Assembly (NCBI GenBank): GCA_026706345.1
Contig: JAPOYX010000014.1
Coordinates: forward strand, 1-43,318
Direction: 5' to 3'
DNA length: 43,318 nucleotides
DNA from: Gemmatimonadota bacterium
Lineage (GTDB): Bacteria; JAAXHH01
Both the position numbers and the translations under genes were made by a program. The notes under the pieces are model-generated. The model was not told where the DNA came from. It was given only the letters and a program-made list of their open reading frames with translations, and did not search any database. Positions 1-8,632 of this stretch are shown here, piece after piece. How positions within the stretch are numbered: position 1 is the stretch's first letter; each line of letters opens with the position of its first letter.

Positions 1-51
1 GTCAACAACGCCGGCATTCTGCGTGACGTCATCTTCCACAAGATGGACGAG
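1..51 (+). pseudogene. Fragment of a short-chain dehydrogenase/reductase gene at the contig edge
   Basis: Plus-strand frame 1 reads VNNAGILRDVIFHKMDE, which closely resembles the NNAG region of FabG or MFE-2 type SDR enzymes. The similarity stops at about base 51, where the antisense uvrA 3' end begins. Only 17 codons are visible, so this is either the broken end of a real SDR gene or a chimeric assembly join. No function can be assigned beyond the family resemblance. Confidence 0.45.
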
Positions 52-3000
52 AGCTCCCGCCGCCAGTTCCCTCGCGAGGATCTGCCCGGTGTGGGAAAGG
101 GACGCGGCGATTTTCTCGGGCGTACCCGTCGCGACCACGTGGCCGCCCTGGTCGCCGCCTTCGGGACCGAGGTCGACGATCCAGTCGGCTGTCTTGATGA
201 TGTCGAGGTTGTGCTCGATGACCAGCACCGTGTTGCCCCTGTCCACCAGCCTGTTGAGGACCTTCAGCAACTTGCGGATATCGTCGAAGTGGAGCCCCGT
301 GGTCGGCTCGTCCAGCAGGTAGACGGTCTTGCCGGTGCCCGGCCGGGAGAGTTCCTTCGCCAGCTTGACGCGCTGCGCCTCGCCCCCCGACAGCGTGACG
401 GCCGACTGACCGAGCTTGATGTAGTCGAGTCCCACGTCGTACAGCGTCTGGAGCATGCGCCGGATGCGGGGCACGTTCTCGAAGTGCTCGAGGGCCTCGG
501 CCACGGTCATCTCCAGGGTATCGGCGATGGTCTTGCCCTTGTAGGTCACCTCCAGCGTTTCCTTCATATAGCGCTTCCCGTCGCAGACTTCGCAGGTCAT
601 CCACACGTCCGCCAGGAAATGCATTTCGATCTTGCGCACCCCGAGTCCCTGGCAGGCCTCGCAGCGGCCCGCGGGCACGTTGAAGCTGAACCGGCGGGGT
701 TCGTAGCCCCGCATCCGGGCCTCCACGGTCTGGGCGAAGAGCGAGCGGATCGGCGCGAAGAGCCCGACGTAGGTGGAAGGGTCCGACCGGGGGGAATGGC
801 CGATGGGCGTCTGGTCGATGTTGATGACCTTGTCCACGAACCGCAGTCCCCTGATCTCGTCGTGGGGTCCGGGGTTTACCTGGGCACGGTGCAGGGTGGA
901 GGCCAGCACGGGATACAGGATGTCGTTGACGAGGGAGCTCTTCCCCGATCCGGACACCCCCGTAACGCAGATGAGGAGCCCGAGGGGCAGCGTCACGTCG
1001 ATGTTCTTGAGGTTGTTCTGGCGGGCCCCCACGACGTGCAGCTTGTTCCGGCCGGGCTTGCGGCGGTTCCGCGGCACTTCGATGCGAACCCGGTTGCCGA
1101 GGTAGCGTCCGGTCAGCGAAGCCGGGTGCTCCTTGAGCGCGGCCGGCGACCCTTCGCCCACGATCCGGCCCCCGTACGTGCCCGCCCCCGGACCGAAATC
1201 CACCAGGTTGTCGGCATGCTCCAGCGTATCGCGGTCGTGTTCGACCATGATGAGGGTGTTGCCGAGGTCGCGCAGGTTCTCCAGGGCCTCGATCAGCCTG
1301 AGGTTGTCCCTCGGATGGAGCCCGATCGTGGGTTCGTCCAGCACGTAGAGCACGCCGGTCAGTCCCGATCCGATCTGGCTGGCCAGACGGATCCGCTGCG
1401 CCTCGCCGCCCGAAAGCGTGGGCGCGCGGCGGTCGAGGGTCAGGTATTCCAGGCCCACGTCCAGGAGGAAGCGCATGCGGTTGCGAATCTCCGTCATCAC
1501 TTCGCCTACGACCTCCCGCTGGGATGCGGATAGTTCTACTGCGTCGATAAAAGCCGTGGCGCGGTCGATGGACATGGCGCAGAGCCCGGCAATGGATACG
1601 CCGTCGATCAGCACGGACAGGCTATCGGGCCGGAGCCGTCCCCCGTCGCAGGCCGAACAGGGCGTCGGCTGCAGCAGGCGGGCCAGTTCGGGGAACCGGT
1701 TCGCGTACCGGGCGACCAGTTCAACCGTCGGGAATATGCCCCGGAACTGGAAGGACAGGCCGGGTACCCGGGGGTCGTCGATCCACTGTTCGCTTCCGTG
1801 GAGAAACGCCTGGAGCTGCTCCGGCGACAGCGCTTCAACCGGTGTCTCCAGGTTAAACCCCTTTGCGGACGCGACCTGCTCCAGCAGATCGAACATGGAC
1901 CGGTCGCCCATGGCGTCGTCCCCCCAGATCGCCGCTGCGGCCTCGCGAATGGACTTCGAACGATTGGGAATCAACAGGTCGAGGTCGATGCCGGGCTGGG
2001 TCCCGAGTCCCTCGCACTCGGGACACATGCCCGACCGGTGGTTGAAGGAGAAGCTCTGGGGGGACGGTTCTTCGTAGCTGACGCCGCAGGACGGGCACGA
2101 ATAGTACCGGCTGAATCGAATATCGCGGGCGTCGTCGGAATCCGGTTCCTGCACCTCGGCGATCAGCAGTCCCCCCGACAGCTCCAGGGTCGTCTCCACC
2201 GAATCGGCCAGGCGCTGCCGCACGTCCCCCCGCATGACGATCCGGTCCACCACGACGCACAGTTCGTGGCGCCGGCGCCGGTCGATCTGTATATCCTCTT
2301 CAAGCCGGTGGAGGACGCCGTCGATGCGCACCCGGATGAACCCGTTCCGGCGGGCCCGGTCCAGGAGGGCCTCGTACCCCTCGGCGCCGTCGGGCTCCAG
2401 CGGCGCGTGCAGCGTGGCGCGGGTCTGCTCCGGCAGGGTCATGATGCGGTCCACGATCTGGCTGGGCGTCTGCGCGCCGATGGGTACCCGGCAGGCCGGG
2501 CAGTGGGGGACGCCGGCCAGGGCGTAGAGCGCGCGCAGATACTCGTAGATTTCCGTTATGGTGCCCACCGTGGAGCGGGGGTTCCGGCCCGGGGACTTCT
2601 GTTCGATGGAAATGGCCGGGGACAGGCCGACGATGTGGTCCACCTTCGGCTTCTGCATCTGCTGGAGGAACTGGCGCGCGTACGCGGAAAGCGATTCCAC
2701 GTACCGCCGCTGGCCTTCCGCGTAGATCGTGTCGAGGGCCAGGGAGGTCTTGCCGGAGCCGGATACACCCGTGAACACGGTCATCCGGTCCCGGGGGATG
2801 GCCACGGAGAGATCATTCAGGTTGTGTTCCCGGGCTCCGCGCACGGTGATCTCCCGGATGTGCCCGTCTTCCGAAGCCACTTTTTCCACCGGCTCCGGAG
2901 GAGTCTGGGGCGCCCGGGGCCGCAGCGCCTTCCCCAGGATCTGCCCCGTGGACGATGCTTCGACGCCTGCTACCGTCTCCGGCGCGCCCTCAGCGATGAT

Positions 3001-5745
3001 GCGCCCGCCCGCTTCACCGCCCTCCGGCCCCAGGTCGATGATCCAGTCGGCCGTCTTGATCACGTCGATGTTGTGCTCGATGACGACGACGGTGTTGCCC
3101 TTGTCCACGAACGCGTTCAGCACGGCGAGCAGGTGGGTGATGTCTTCGAAATGCAGGCCCGTCGTGGGCTCGTCCAGCACGTACAGGGTCCGCCCCGTGC
3201 TGCGCTTGCAGAGCTCGCGCCCCAGCTTGATGCGCTGCGCCTCGCCGCCCGACAGCGTGGGGGCGGGCTGCCCCAGCTTGATGTACCCCAGGCCCACCTC
3301 GTAGAGGGTCCTCAGCACCCGGGCGATGGACGGGACGTGTTCGAACAGCTCCAGCGCTTCCTGCACGTCCAGGTCGAGGACGTCCGAGATGGAATGTCCC
3401 TTGTACTTCACCTCCAGGGTTTCCCGGTCGAACCGTTTCCCCTCGCAGATCGAACAGGAGACCCACATGTCCGCCAGGAAGTCCATTTCCACCCGCGTGG
3501 CCCCGTTGCCCTCGCAGGCTTCGCACCGACCGCCCCGGACGTTGAAGCTGAACCGTCCCGGCTTGTAGCCGCGCACCCTGGCCTCGGGCGTCTCGGCGAA
3601 AAGGGACCGGATCGCGTCGAAGACCTTCGTATAGGTCGCCGGATTGGATCTCGGCGTACGGCCGATGGGCGCCTGATCGATGCTGATGACCTTGTCCAGG
3701 TGTCCCGCGCCCTTGAGGCTGTCATACGCGCCCGGGTCCGTGCCGGCCCTGTTCAATGACCGGGCCAGAGCCGCGTACAGGATGTCGTTGATCAGCGAAC
3801 TCTTCCCGGAACCGGACACGCCGGTGACGCAGGTGAAGAGACCGACAGGGATGCGGACATCCAGGTTCTTGAGGTTGTTCTGCCGGGCGCCATAAATCGT
3901 CAGCCACTTGTCGTTAACCCCGCGGCGGGAGGCCGGAACGGGGATCGCCTTCTTCCCGTTCAGGTACTGCCCGGTCAATGAACCGTTTGTGGCGGCCACG
4001 ACGCCGGGGCTGCCCTGGGCCACGATCTCCCCGCCGTTGATGCCGGCGCCGGGGCCGAAATCCACCATGTGATCGGACGCCCACATGGTTTCTTCGTCAT
4101 GCTCCACGATGATGACGGTATTACCCTGGTCCCGCAGCTGGCCCAGGGTATCCAGCAGCCGCCGGTTGTCTCGTGGATGCAGGCCGATACTCGGTTCGTC
4201 GAGCACGTACATGACTCCGACGAGGCCGCGGCCGATCTGGCTCGCGAGACGTATGCGCTGCGCCTCGCCGCCTGAGAGCGTCGGCGCCGTGCGTTCGAGC
4301 GTCAGGTAGTCGAGTCCCACATTGAGCAGGAAGTCCAGCCGGGCGACGATCTCCTTGAGCGCTTCGTCGCCGATCTGGCGTTCGGCGTCCGACAGGGACA
4401 GCTTGCGGAAGAACGCTCGGATATCCGTGATCGACATCCGGCACAGCGCGGCGATGGAGACGCCGCCGAGGGTGACGGAAAGCGCTTCCGGCCTGAGGCG
4501 CTCGCCCTGACAGTGGTCGCACTCCCCGATGGCCATGTATCTTTCGAGCTCGGCCTTGTGCCGCGGGGACTTGAGTTGGTGATAACGTTTTTCCAGGTCG
4601 GGCACGACCCCGTTGAACCGGTCCTTGTGCGACCATTCGCCGCCCTTCCCGTTGCGGAAAGTGAAGGTAATGCGCTTGTACCCCAGGCCATACAGCAGGA
4701 CGCGCCGAGCTTCCTCGGTCAGTTTCTCCCAGGGGGTGTCCAGGCTGAACCCCACGTATCCGGCTATACCCTCGAAGAAGTGCCGTTTCCAGAGATTGGT
4801 GATTCGCCCGAGGGGTTCGATCGCCCCTTCGTTGATGGATTTCGCCGGATCGGGTATGATGAGCCGCGGCTCGATCCGCATCATGGTGCCCAGTCCGTGG
4901 CAGTTCGGGCACATGCCCTGGGGACTGTTGAAGGAGAACAGCTGCGGCGCGGGCTCCTCGTAGCTCAGGTCGCACTTGTTGCAGGCGTACCGCGTGCTGA
5001 AGAGCTGGTCGGAAGTCCGGCCGTCCTCCTCCAGCTGGATCATCATGGTACCCTGGCCCAGATGCAGCGCGCCTTCCACGGCTTCGACCAGCCGGGTGCG
5101 TATATCGTCCCGCAGGACGAGCCGGTCCGTCACCACCTCGATCGTATGCCGCATGTTGCGGTCGAGATCGGGATCTTCGGAGAGGTTGACGACCTCGCCG
5201 TTCACCCGCGCACGCAGATAGCCCTGCCGGCGCAGGTCCTCGAAGAGGTCCCGGTATTCCCCGCGCCGGCCCTGGACGACCGGCGCCAGGACGTGCAGCC
5301 GGGTTCCCGAAGGCAGCGCCAGGATACGCGCGACGATCTGTTCGAGGGTCTGCGCCCCGATCTCGTCTCCGCATTTCGTACAATGGGGCGTTCCCACCCG
5401 GGCGTAGAGCACGCGCAGGAAGTCGTAGATTTCGGTAATCGTCCCGACCGTGGACCTCGGGTTCAGTCCGGAGGCCTTCTGTTCGATGGAAATGGCGGGC
5501 GCCAGCCCGGTGATCCGGTCCACGTCGGGTTTCTGCATCTGGCCGAGGAACTGCCTGGCGTAGGCGGAAAGTGATTCCACGTAGCGCCGCTGACCCTCCG
5601 CGTAGAGGGTATCGAAGGCCAGCGAGGACTTGCCGGAACCGGATACCCCGGTGAAGCAGATCAACGCGTCTTTGGGCAGGTCGAGGCTGACGTTCTTCAG
5701 GTTGTGAACGCGGGCCCCTTTGATCTGGATGGTCGTTCTGGCCAT
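1..5745 (-). CDS. uvrA: Double-length excinuclease ABC subunit A (tandem UvrA-UvrA fusion), 3' end not in window
   Basis: DNA-damage recognition ATPase of nucleotide excision repair (UvrABC). Translation from the ATG at 5745 (MARTTIQIKGARVHN) shows no in-frame stop to the window edge, about 1915 codons, twice the usual 940 aa. Copy 1 spans residues 1 to about 940 and copy 2 about 959 to 1900, joined by a Pro/Glu-rich linker. Each copy has two ABC domains. GVSGSGK Walker A motifs lie near residues 33, 640, 990 and 1594, and LSGGEAQR signatures near 490, 830, 1445 and 1785. Zinc-binding cysteine pairs (e.g. CNKC/CPNC, CEAC/CSIC in copy 1; CPSC/CPEC, CEAC/CEVC in copy 2) are retained in both. 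Double-length UvrA is known in chlamydiae, for example. The last ~17 codons at the left edge are antisense to an SDR-like fragment, so the true C-terminus probably lies near residue 1895 and the natural stop is missing. There is no strong ribosome-binding site before the ATG. Confidence 0.93.
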   Translation of the reverse strand, partial: MARTTIQIKGARVHNLKNVSLDLPKDALICFTGVSGSGKSSLAFDTLYAEGQRRYVESLSAYARQFLGQMQKPDVDRITGLAPAISIEQKASGLNPRSTVGTITEIYDFLRVLYARVGTPHCTKCGDEIGAQTLEQIVARILALPSGTRLHVLAPVVQGRRGEYRDLFEDLRRQGYLRARVNGEVVNLSEDPDLDRNMRHTIEVVTDRLVLRDDIRTRLVEAVEGALHLGQGTMMIQLEEDGRTSDQLFSTRYACNKCDLSYEEPAPQLFSFNSPQGMCPNCHGLGTMMRIEPRLIIPDPAKSINEGAIEPLGRITNLWKRHFFEGIAGYVGFSLDTPWEKLTEEARRVLLYGLGYKRITFTFRNGKGGEWSHKDRFNGVVPDLEKRYHQLKSPRHKAELERYMAIGECDHCQGERLRPEALSVTLGGVSIAALCRMSITDIRAFFRKLSLSDAERQIGDEALKEIVARLDFLLNVGLDYLTLERTAPTLSGGEAQRIRLASQIGRGLVGVMYVLDEPSIGLHPRDNRRLLDTLGQLRDQGNTVIIVEHDEETMWASDHMVDFGPGAGINGGEIVAQGSPGVVAATNGSLTGQYLNGKKAIPVPASRRGVNDKWLTIYGARQNNLKNLDVRIPVGLFTCVTGVSGSGKSSLINDILYAALARSLNRAGTDPGAYDSLKGAGHLDKVISIDQAPIGRTPRSNPATYTKVFDAIRSLFAETPEARVRGYKPGRFSFNVRGGRCEACEGNGATRVEMDFLADMWVSCSICEGKRFDRETLEVKYKGHSISDVLDLDVQEALELFEHVPSIARVLRTLYEVGLGYIKLGQPAPTLSGGEAQRIKLGRELCKRSTGRTLYVLDEPTTGLHFEDITHLLAVLNAFVDKGNTVVVIEHNIDVIKTADWIIDLGPEGGEAGGRIIAEGAPETVAGVEASSTGQILGKALRPRAPQTPPEPVEKVASEDGHIREITVRGAREHNLNDLSVAIPRDRMTVFTGVSGSGKTSLALDTIYAEGQRRYVESLSAYARQFLQQMQKPKVDHIVGLSPAISIEQKSPGRNPRSTVGTITEIYEYLRALYALAGVPHCPACRVPIGAQTPSQIVDRIMTLPEQTRATLHAPLEPDGAEGYEALLDRARRNGFIRVRIDGVLHRLEEDIQIDRRRRHELCVVVDRIVMRGDVRQRLADSVETTLELSGGLLIAEVQEPDSDDARDIRFSRYYSCPSCGVSYEEPSPQSFSFNHRSGMCPECEGLGTQPGIDLDLLIPNRSKSIREAAAAIWGDDAMGDRSMFDLLEQVASAKGFNLETPVEALSPEQLQAFLHGSEQWIDDPRVPGLSFQFRGIFPTVELVARYANRFPELARLLQPTPCSACDGGRLRPDSLSVLIDGVSIAGLCAMSIDRATAFIDAVELSASQREVVGEVMTEIRNRMRFLLDVGLEYLTLDRRAPTLSGGEAQRIRLASQIGSGLTGVLYVLDEPTIGLHPRDNLRLIEALENLRDLGNTLIMVEHDRDTLEHADNLVDFGPGAGTYGGRIVGEGSPAALKEHPASLTGRYLGNRVRIEVPRNRRKPGRNKLHVVGARQNNLKNIDVTLPLGLLICVTGVSGSGKSSLVNDILYPVLASTLHRAQVNPGPHDEIRGLRFVDKVINIDQTPIGHSPRSDPSTYVGLFAPIRSLFAQTVEARMRGYEPRRFSFNVPAGRCEACQGLGVRKIEMHFLADVWMTCEVCDGKRYMKETLEVTYKGKTIADTLEMTVAEALEHFENVPRIRRMLQTLYDVGLDYIKLGQSAVTLSGGEAQRVKLAKELSRPGTGKTVYLLDEPTTGLHFDDIRKLLKVLNRLVDRGNTVLVIEHNLDIIKTADWIVDLGPEGGDQGGHVVATGTPEKIAASLSHTGQILARELAAGALVHLVEDDVTQNAGVVD

Positions 5746-5795
5746 GGGAAGACGACTGGATTTCGCGGGTCGGCGGATCGGTCTGTCGCGCGTCG

Positions 5796-5820
5796 GTACA
5801 GCAACCGGAAGTTGCTATAC
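5796..5820. promoter_or_regulatory. Imperfect dyad upstream of uvrA
   Basis: Two 10-base arms, GTACAGCAAC and GTTGCTATAC, are separated by CGGAA and pair with one mismatch. The dyad sits about 50-75 bases upstream of the uvrA ATG, where an operator for a damage-responsive repressor could lie, or it could be a leader hairpin. It does not match the classical E. coli LexA box, so any regulator is unknown. Confidence 0.3.
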
Positions 5821-5871
5821 GCGTGTTTAGAAATCAAGGTATTTTCACGGTGGCCGGGGAATCCCGCGCAC

Positions 5872-5888
5872 TAACAAGTTTTAGGCTT
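5872..5888 (+). repeat. Left terminal inverted repeat of the IS1595-like island
   Basis: TAACAAGTTTTAGGCTT. It is identical over 17 bases to the reverse complement of 8633-8649. The match stops at both ends of the 17 bases apart from scattered outer identities. Confidence 0.8.
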
Positions 5889-5935
5889 TACACCTGAATG
5901 AGATCCCGTATTTTGATTGTTGTCAACTTCTCCAA

Positions 5936-5975
5936 GCGACCACCCAAGCGACCACCCAACCCGGCGACCACCCAA
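5936..5975 (+). repeat. Three copies of a 12-bp unit GCGACCACCCAA
   Basis: Copies lie at 5936-5947, 5948-5959 and 5964-5975, the last after a 4-base spacer. They sit just inside the left inverted repeat and upstream of the first passenger gene. They may be subterminal sites bound by the transposase or a slippage expansion. Read as protein they would give a low-complexity KRPP-type stretch, which is one reason the downstream gene start is placed at 6099. Confidence 0.7.
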
Positions 5976-6098
5976 CCCGGGTGGCTCGCTGAATACAACA
6001 GCCAAATGGCAAATAGGCGAGGACCCTCTGCATGGAGAGTTGACACTGCCCGGGGCCAATTTAGGCTGCCGGCAGACGACTCCCGAAAGGGGACCGTT

Positions 6099-6722
6099 AT
6101 GCTCCGCATCCTCAAGAAAACGCTCAAATACTCGGCTATCGGTTTCGGAGGATTGATTGCGTTATCCGTTCTGATTGCCCTTTGTGCCGACCCCGAACCC
6201 GAAAAGTCGGCGGAGACGGAAACCCCTCCGAAGATCGAACCAGTCGAGACCGAAGAAGAAATCACGACTGACAGATATGCGGCTTGGATCGTCGAGCATG
6301 GACGGGAACGGGCGGGAGAGATGATGAACGAGGAAATAGACGCGTCATTCGAGGCGAAAGACGGACGTGTGGAACTTCTGATAAATGCCAAGTCAAAAGC
6401 CATGCTCCAGGACCATGAACGGTCACAACGGCAAAAGGCGGAGCGAGAGGCCGCACTTCAAGAGAGGGTTGACGCGCAGTTCAGTCCGTGGGACGGTAGC
6501 CACAGGGTGCTGGTGGAGGCTGTCAAAAAGACGCTGAACGATCCGGGGAGTTTCGAGCATTTGGAAACGAAAACCATGCGGGGAACGGGCTGGCCGGAGA
6601 CGTTCGTGGTCCGTATGGAGTACACGGCCAAAAACGCCTTTGGGGGACGCGTACGCAAGTTTGTACTCGTCGAAGTAACGGGCGAGACCGGACGGATCGT
6701 TCAGGTGTTCGACGAGGGGTAA
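6099..6722 (+). CDS. Membrane-anchored protein with C-terminal NDPxSF-type domain (passenger gene 1)
   Basis: 207 aa. The start at 6099 is preceded by AGGGGA at good spacing; the frame is open upstream but only through low-complexity sequence. Residues 10-32 form a hydrophobic anchor ending IALC, a poor lipobox, so a signal anchor or an atypical lipoprotein is possible. An acidic Pro/Glu-rich stretch and a charged, probably helical region (residues 70-135) follow. The C-terminal ~70 residues (PWDGSHRVLVEAVKKTLNDP, then SFEH and NAFGG) resemble a small domain seen in many uncharacterised exported or phage-linked proteins, which I cannot name. It is the first gene inside the inverted-repeat island. 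Function unknown. Confidence 0.75.
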   Translation: MLRILKKTLKYSAIGFGGLIALSVLIALCADPEPEKSAETETPPKIEPVETEEEITTDRYAAWIVEHGRERAGEMMNEEIDASFEAKDGRVELLINAKSKAMLQDHERSQRQKAEREAALQERVDAQFSPWDGSHRVLVEAVKKTLNDPGSFEHLETKTMRGTGWPETFVVRMEYTAKNAFGGRVRKFVLVEVTGETGRIVQVFDEG

Positions 6723-6842
6723 GCGAAGCCTACCGTCGCATGTCGTCGTGCCAGGGTCGAGGCAGTTCGGCAACCATTACAACATCTCGCGCTCTACATC
6801 AGATAAGCACAACCGCTTGTGTTTCAATAGGTTAGAAAAATC

Positions 6843-6871
6843 TTTACACCGGTACCGTATCGGCTTATATT
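6843..6871 (+). promoter_or_regulatory. Sigma-70-like promoter for passenger genes 2 and 3
   Basis: A -35 TTTACA (6843-6848), 17-bp spacer and -10 TATATT (6866-6871) give five of six matches in each box. The expected start near 6878 leaves a leader of about 60 bases before the ATG at 6940. Confidence 0.6.
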
Positions 6872-6939
6872 CTCCGAATAGAAGGACGGAGCAAGAGGCT
6901 CCTCGCCGTTTAACGTACCTCTACGAGGGAGATGCAATT

Positions 6940-7230
6940 ATGTATGCCGTCATAGTAACGTATTTAAATACGTTGCCACGCATTTCTCAATCAGAGTCCG
7001 AATTGTTGGAATCTGGTGGGAGAAAACGGCCATTTAACTGGCGGATTGTCGACCACATAAAGATCGGGATCGACATGAACAAAGCCCTATCCAACTATAG
7101 TCCCTTGGAGGGACCTCTAACGGCCACAAAAGAAACGATAGAGGAACTCAACCTCTATGGTGAGAATCACCGGAAACGGTGGACGGAATATCTGGAGGAT
7201 CTTGAAGAGGAGATCTATGCCACGGAATAA
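6940..7230 (+). CDS. Orphan 96-aa cytoplasmic protein (passenger gene 2)
   Basis: The start at 6940 (MYAVIVTYLN) has GAGGGA nine bases upstream and lies below a good promoter. The protein has no signal peptide or membrane segment. It is charged, with an acidic C-terminus (EYLEDLEEEIYATE) likely to be helical. Its last codons overlap the ATG at 7217 that opens the DUF2335 frame, so the two are probably translationally coupled. I do not recognise the family. Codon use and base composition are more AT-rich than in neighbouring chromosomal genes, consistent with acquisition on the mobile element. Confidence 0.65.
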   Translation: MYAVIVTYLNTLPRISQSESELLESGGRKRPFNWRIVDHIKIGIDMNKALSNYSPLEGPLTATKETIEELNLYGENHRKRWTEYLEDLEEEIYATE

Positions 7231-7282
7231 ACCGAAGGATGAAATCGTGGTACCGCCCCAGATATTAGAGACAGTCTAAGGG
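7217..7282 (+). other. In-frame leader of the DUF2335 gene, closed by a TAA stop
   Basis: From the ATG at 7217 the frame reads MPRNKPKDEIVVPPQILETV, then TAA at 7277-7279, then continues in the same frame as the DUF2335 gene. The stop is either a nonsense mutation or sequencing error that splits one gene, or a real short peptide followed by restart at GTG 7283. Confidence 0.55.
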
Positions 7283-7660
7283 GTGGTTGAACAACGAATC
7301 AAGTCATTGGTTGTTGAAGCATCACTTCACATAGGGCCGATCCCCGACCCTGAAGACCTCAAGCGTTATGAATCCATTCTCCCGGGGCTAGCCGACCGAA
7401 TCGTTACAATGGCCGAGAAGGAACAAGAGGAGAGATTTACTGAAAACAAAAGGGGACAATCGCAGTTCAACACCATTATGCGAGGCGCCTTCAGTTTGAT
7501 GGGCCTCGGAATCATGATGTCCTTTTATCTTCTTGCCTTCGAGGATCCTCCCCAACGTAACTGGTGGTTTTTTCTATTGTTTTCTGTCCCGCATTTACTA
7601 TCTCAAATCAGAAGCGCTTTGAGACGAGACAAAAAGCCATCATCACCGCCGTCGGATTGA
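7283..7660 (+). CDS. DUF2335 family small membrane protein (passenger gene 3)
   Basis: 125 aa from GTG 7283. The motif GPIPDPEDLKRYESILPGLA followed by DRIVTMAEKEQEER is characteristic of DUF2335. Two closely spaced hydrophobic segments (about residues 67-85 and 92-108) form a membrane hairpin, and the C-terminus is basic and Pro/Ser-rich. Family members are uncharacterised predicted membrane proteins. The frame is open upstream except for one TAA six bases before the GTG, so the original start was probably the ATG at 7217 and the present product may be slightly shortened. The stop lies 10 bases from the converging transposase remnant. Confidence 0.75.
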   Translation: MVEQRIKSLVVEASLHIGPIPDPEDLKRYESILPGLADRIVTMAEKEQEERFTENKRGQSQFNTIMRGAFSLMGLGIMMSFYLLAFEDPPQRNWWFFLLFSVPHLLSQIRSALRRDKKPSSPPSD

Positions 7661-7670
7661 AAAACCCTCG

Positions 7671-8559
7671 TTAAGCAAACACGCTTTCCCTAAACCCGTC
7701 CCACGGTCGCCTGTCTCTGAGGTGTTTGTACTTCCACGTGGCCTCGGCGACGTACAACGGCGTATACCCCAGCGCGTAATGGTGCTGGCTTCCGAACCAC
7801 GTCCGTTTTAAGAGACTCGAAAAGCCCTCTATTGTGTTCGTATGGATCGGGCCGTTCACGTACTCGCGATAGTGATTGATAACTGAGTGAGGCAGGATTT
7901 CTCGGACGGCGCACCACGGCTTGAACTCGTCGGCAACGAGTATCTGTGTTTTTGGGCCGGTGACCGACCGGATGAAGTTGAGCAGGCCCTTGCCGGTCAG
8001 ATCGTCGGCAACCTGGGCGACCACGGTGCCGTCTCGTTCGACCGCGTCTACGATGGGAGTTTTATCAGTCCCGCCCGGACCACCTTTCCCTTGCGCTTCG
8101 ACAGCTCGTACCCGCGCTTGTTTTTCTTCCGAGGCTTATCGCCCAGCTACGTCTCGTCCGCTTCGATGACTCCAGTCAGCATGGGGGCCTGATCCGAGGC
8201 CATAGCCGCCTGGATCCGCTGTTGCATGTACCACACGGTCGGTTGCGTCAATTCGAGATCTCGGGCCAATTGGTAACTGGACAGGTTTTTCTTTGCGTTG
8301 ACTATCAGGGCGATGGCGAGGAACCATTTTTGCATGGGCATGTGCGTACCCTGCATGACCGTCCCGGAAAGCACGTTAAACGACTTCTGCAGTCGTGACA
8401 GTTCCACCTGCCAACGAGGTTGTTTTGCTTCTTACGGTGGGCGTTTTCGACCGATCCGCAAAGTGGGCAGTAAGACCCGTTTCGGAATCGTATGGCTTCA
8501 AGATGGTCGATACAGGCTTGTTGATCGGGGAACCGGCGGAAAACTCCGACGAAGTTCAC
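7671..8559 (-). pseudogene. Decayed IS1595/ISXO2-like transposase
   Basis: Three frames together rebuild one transposase. The N-terminal zinc ribbon (YCPLCGS, then CHDCR) runs from 8559, the middle section (FNVLSGTVMQGT to VIEADET) ends at 8147, and the C-terminal DDE section (VAQVADDLTGKGL to TNTIEGFSSLLKR) ends at 7671. Breaks are a one-base loss near 8385 in an A run, a TAG at 8147-8149 where family members have the Tyr of DETY, and a second frameshift near 8070-8095. The ISXO2 fold retains family hallmarks, but no full-length protein can be made without recoding. It lies convergent to the passenger genes and next to the right inverted repeat, so the element would now need a transposase supplied in trans. 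Confidence 0.88.
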
Positions 8560-8632
8560 AGTGTATTTCCAATATGGTAAAAGGTTTATCTCTCTATCTA
8601 CCCTTCATTGTACACCGTTTATTCCTACCTTC

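Noticed and set aside
43-3759. Long plus-strand open frames opposite uvrA (e.g. 43-1533 and 1798-3759)
   Set aside because: They are antisense shadows in GC-rich sequence; the minus strand gives a coherent UvrA with all motifs.
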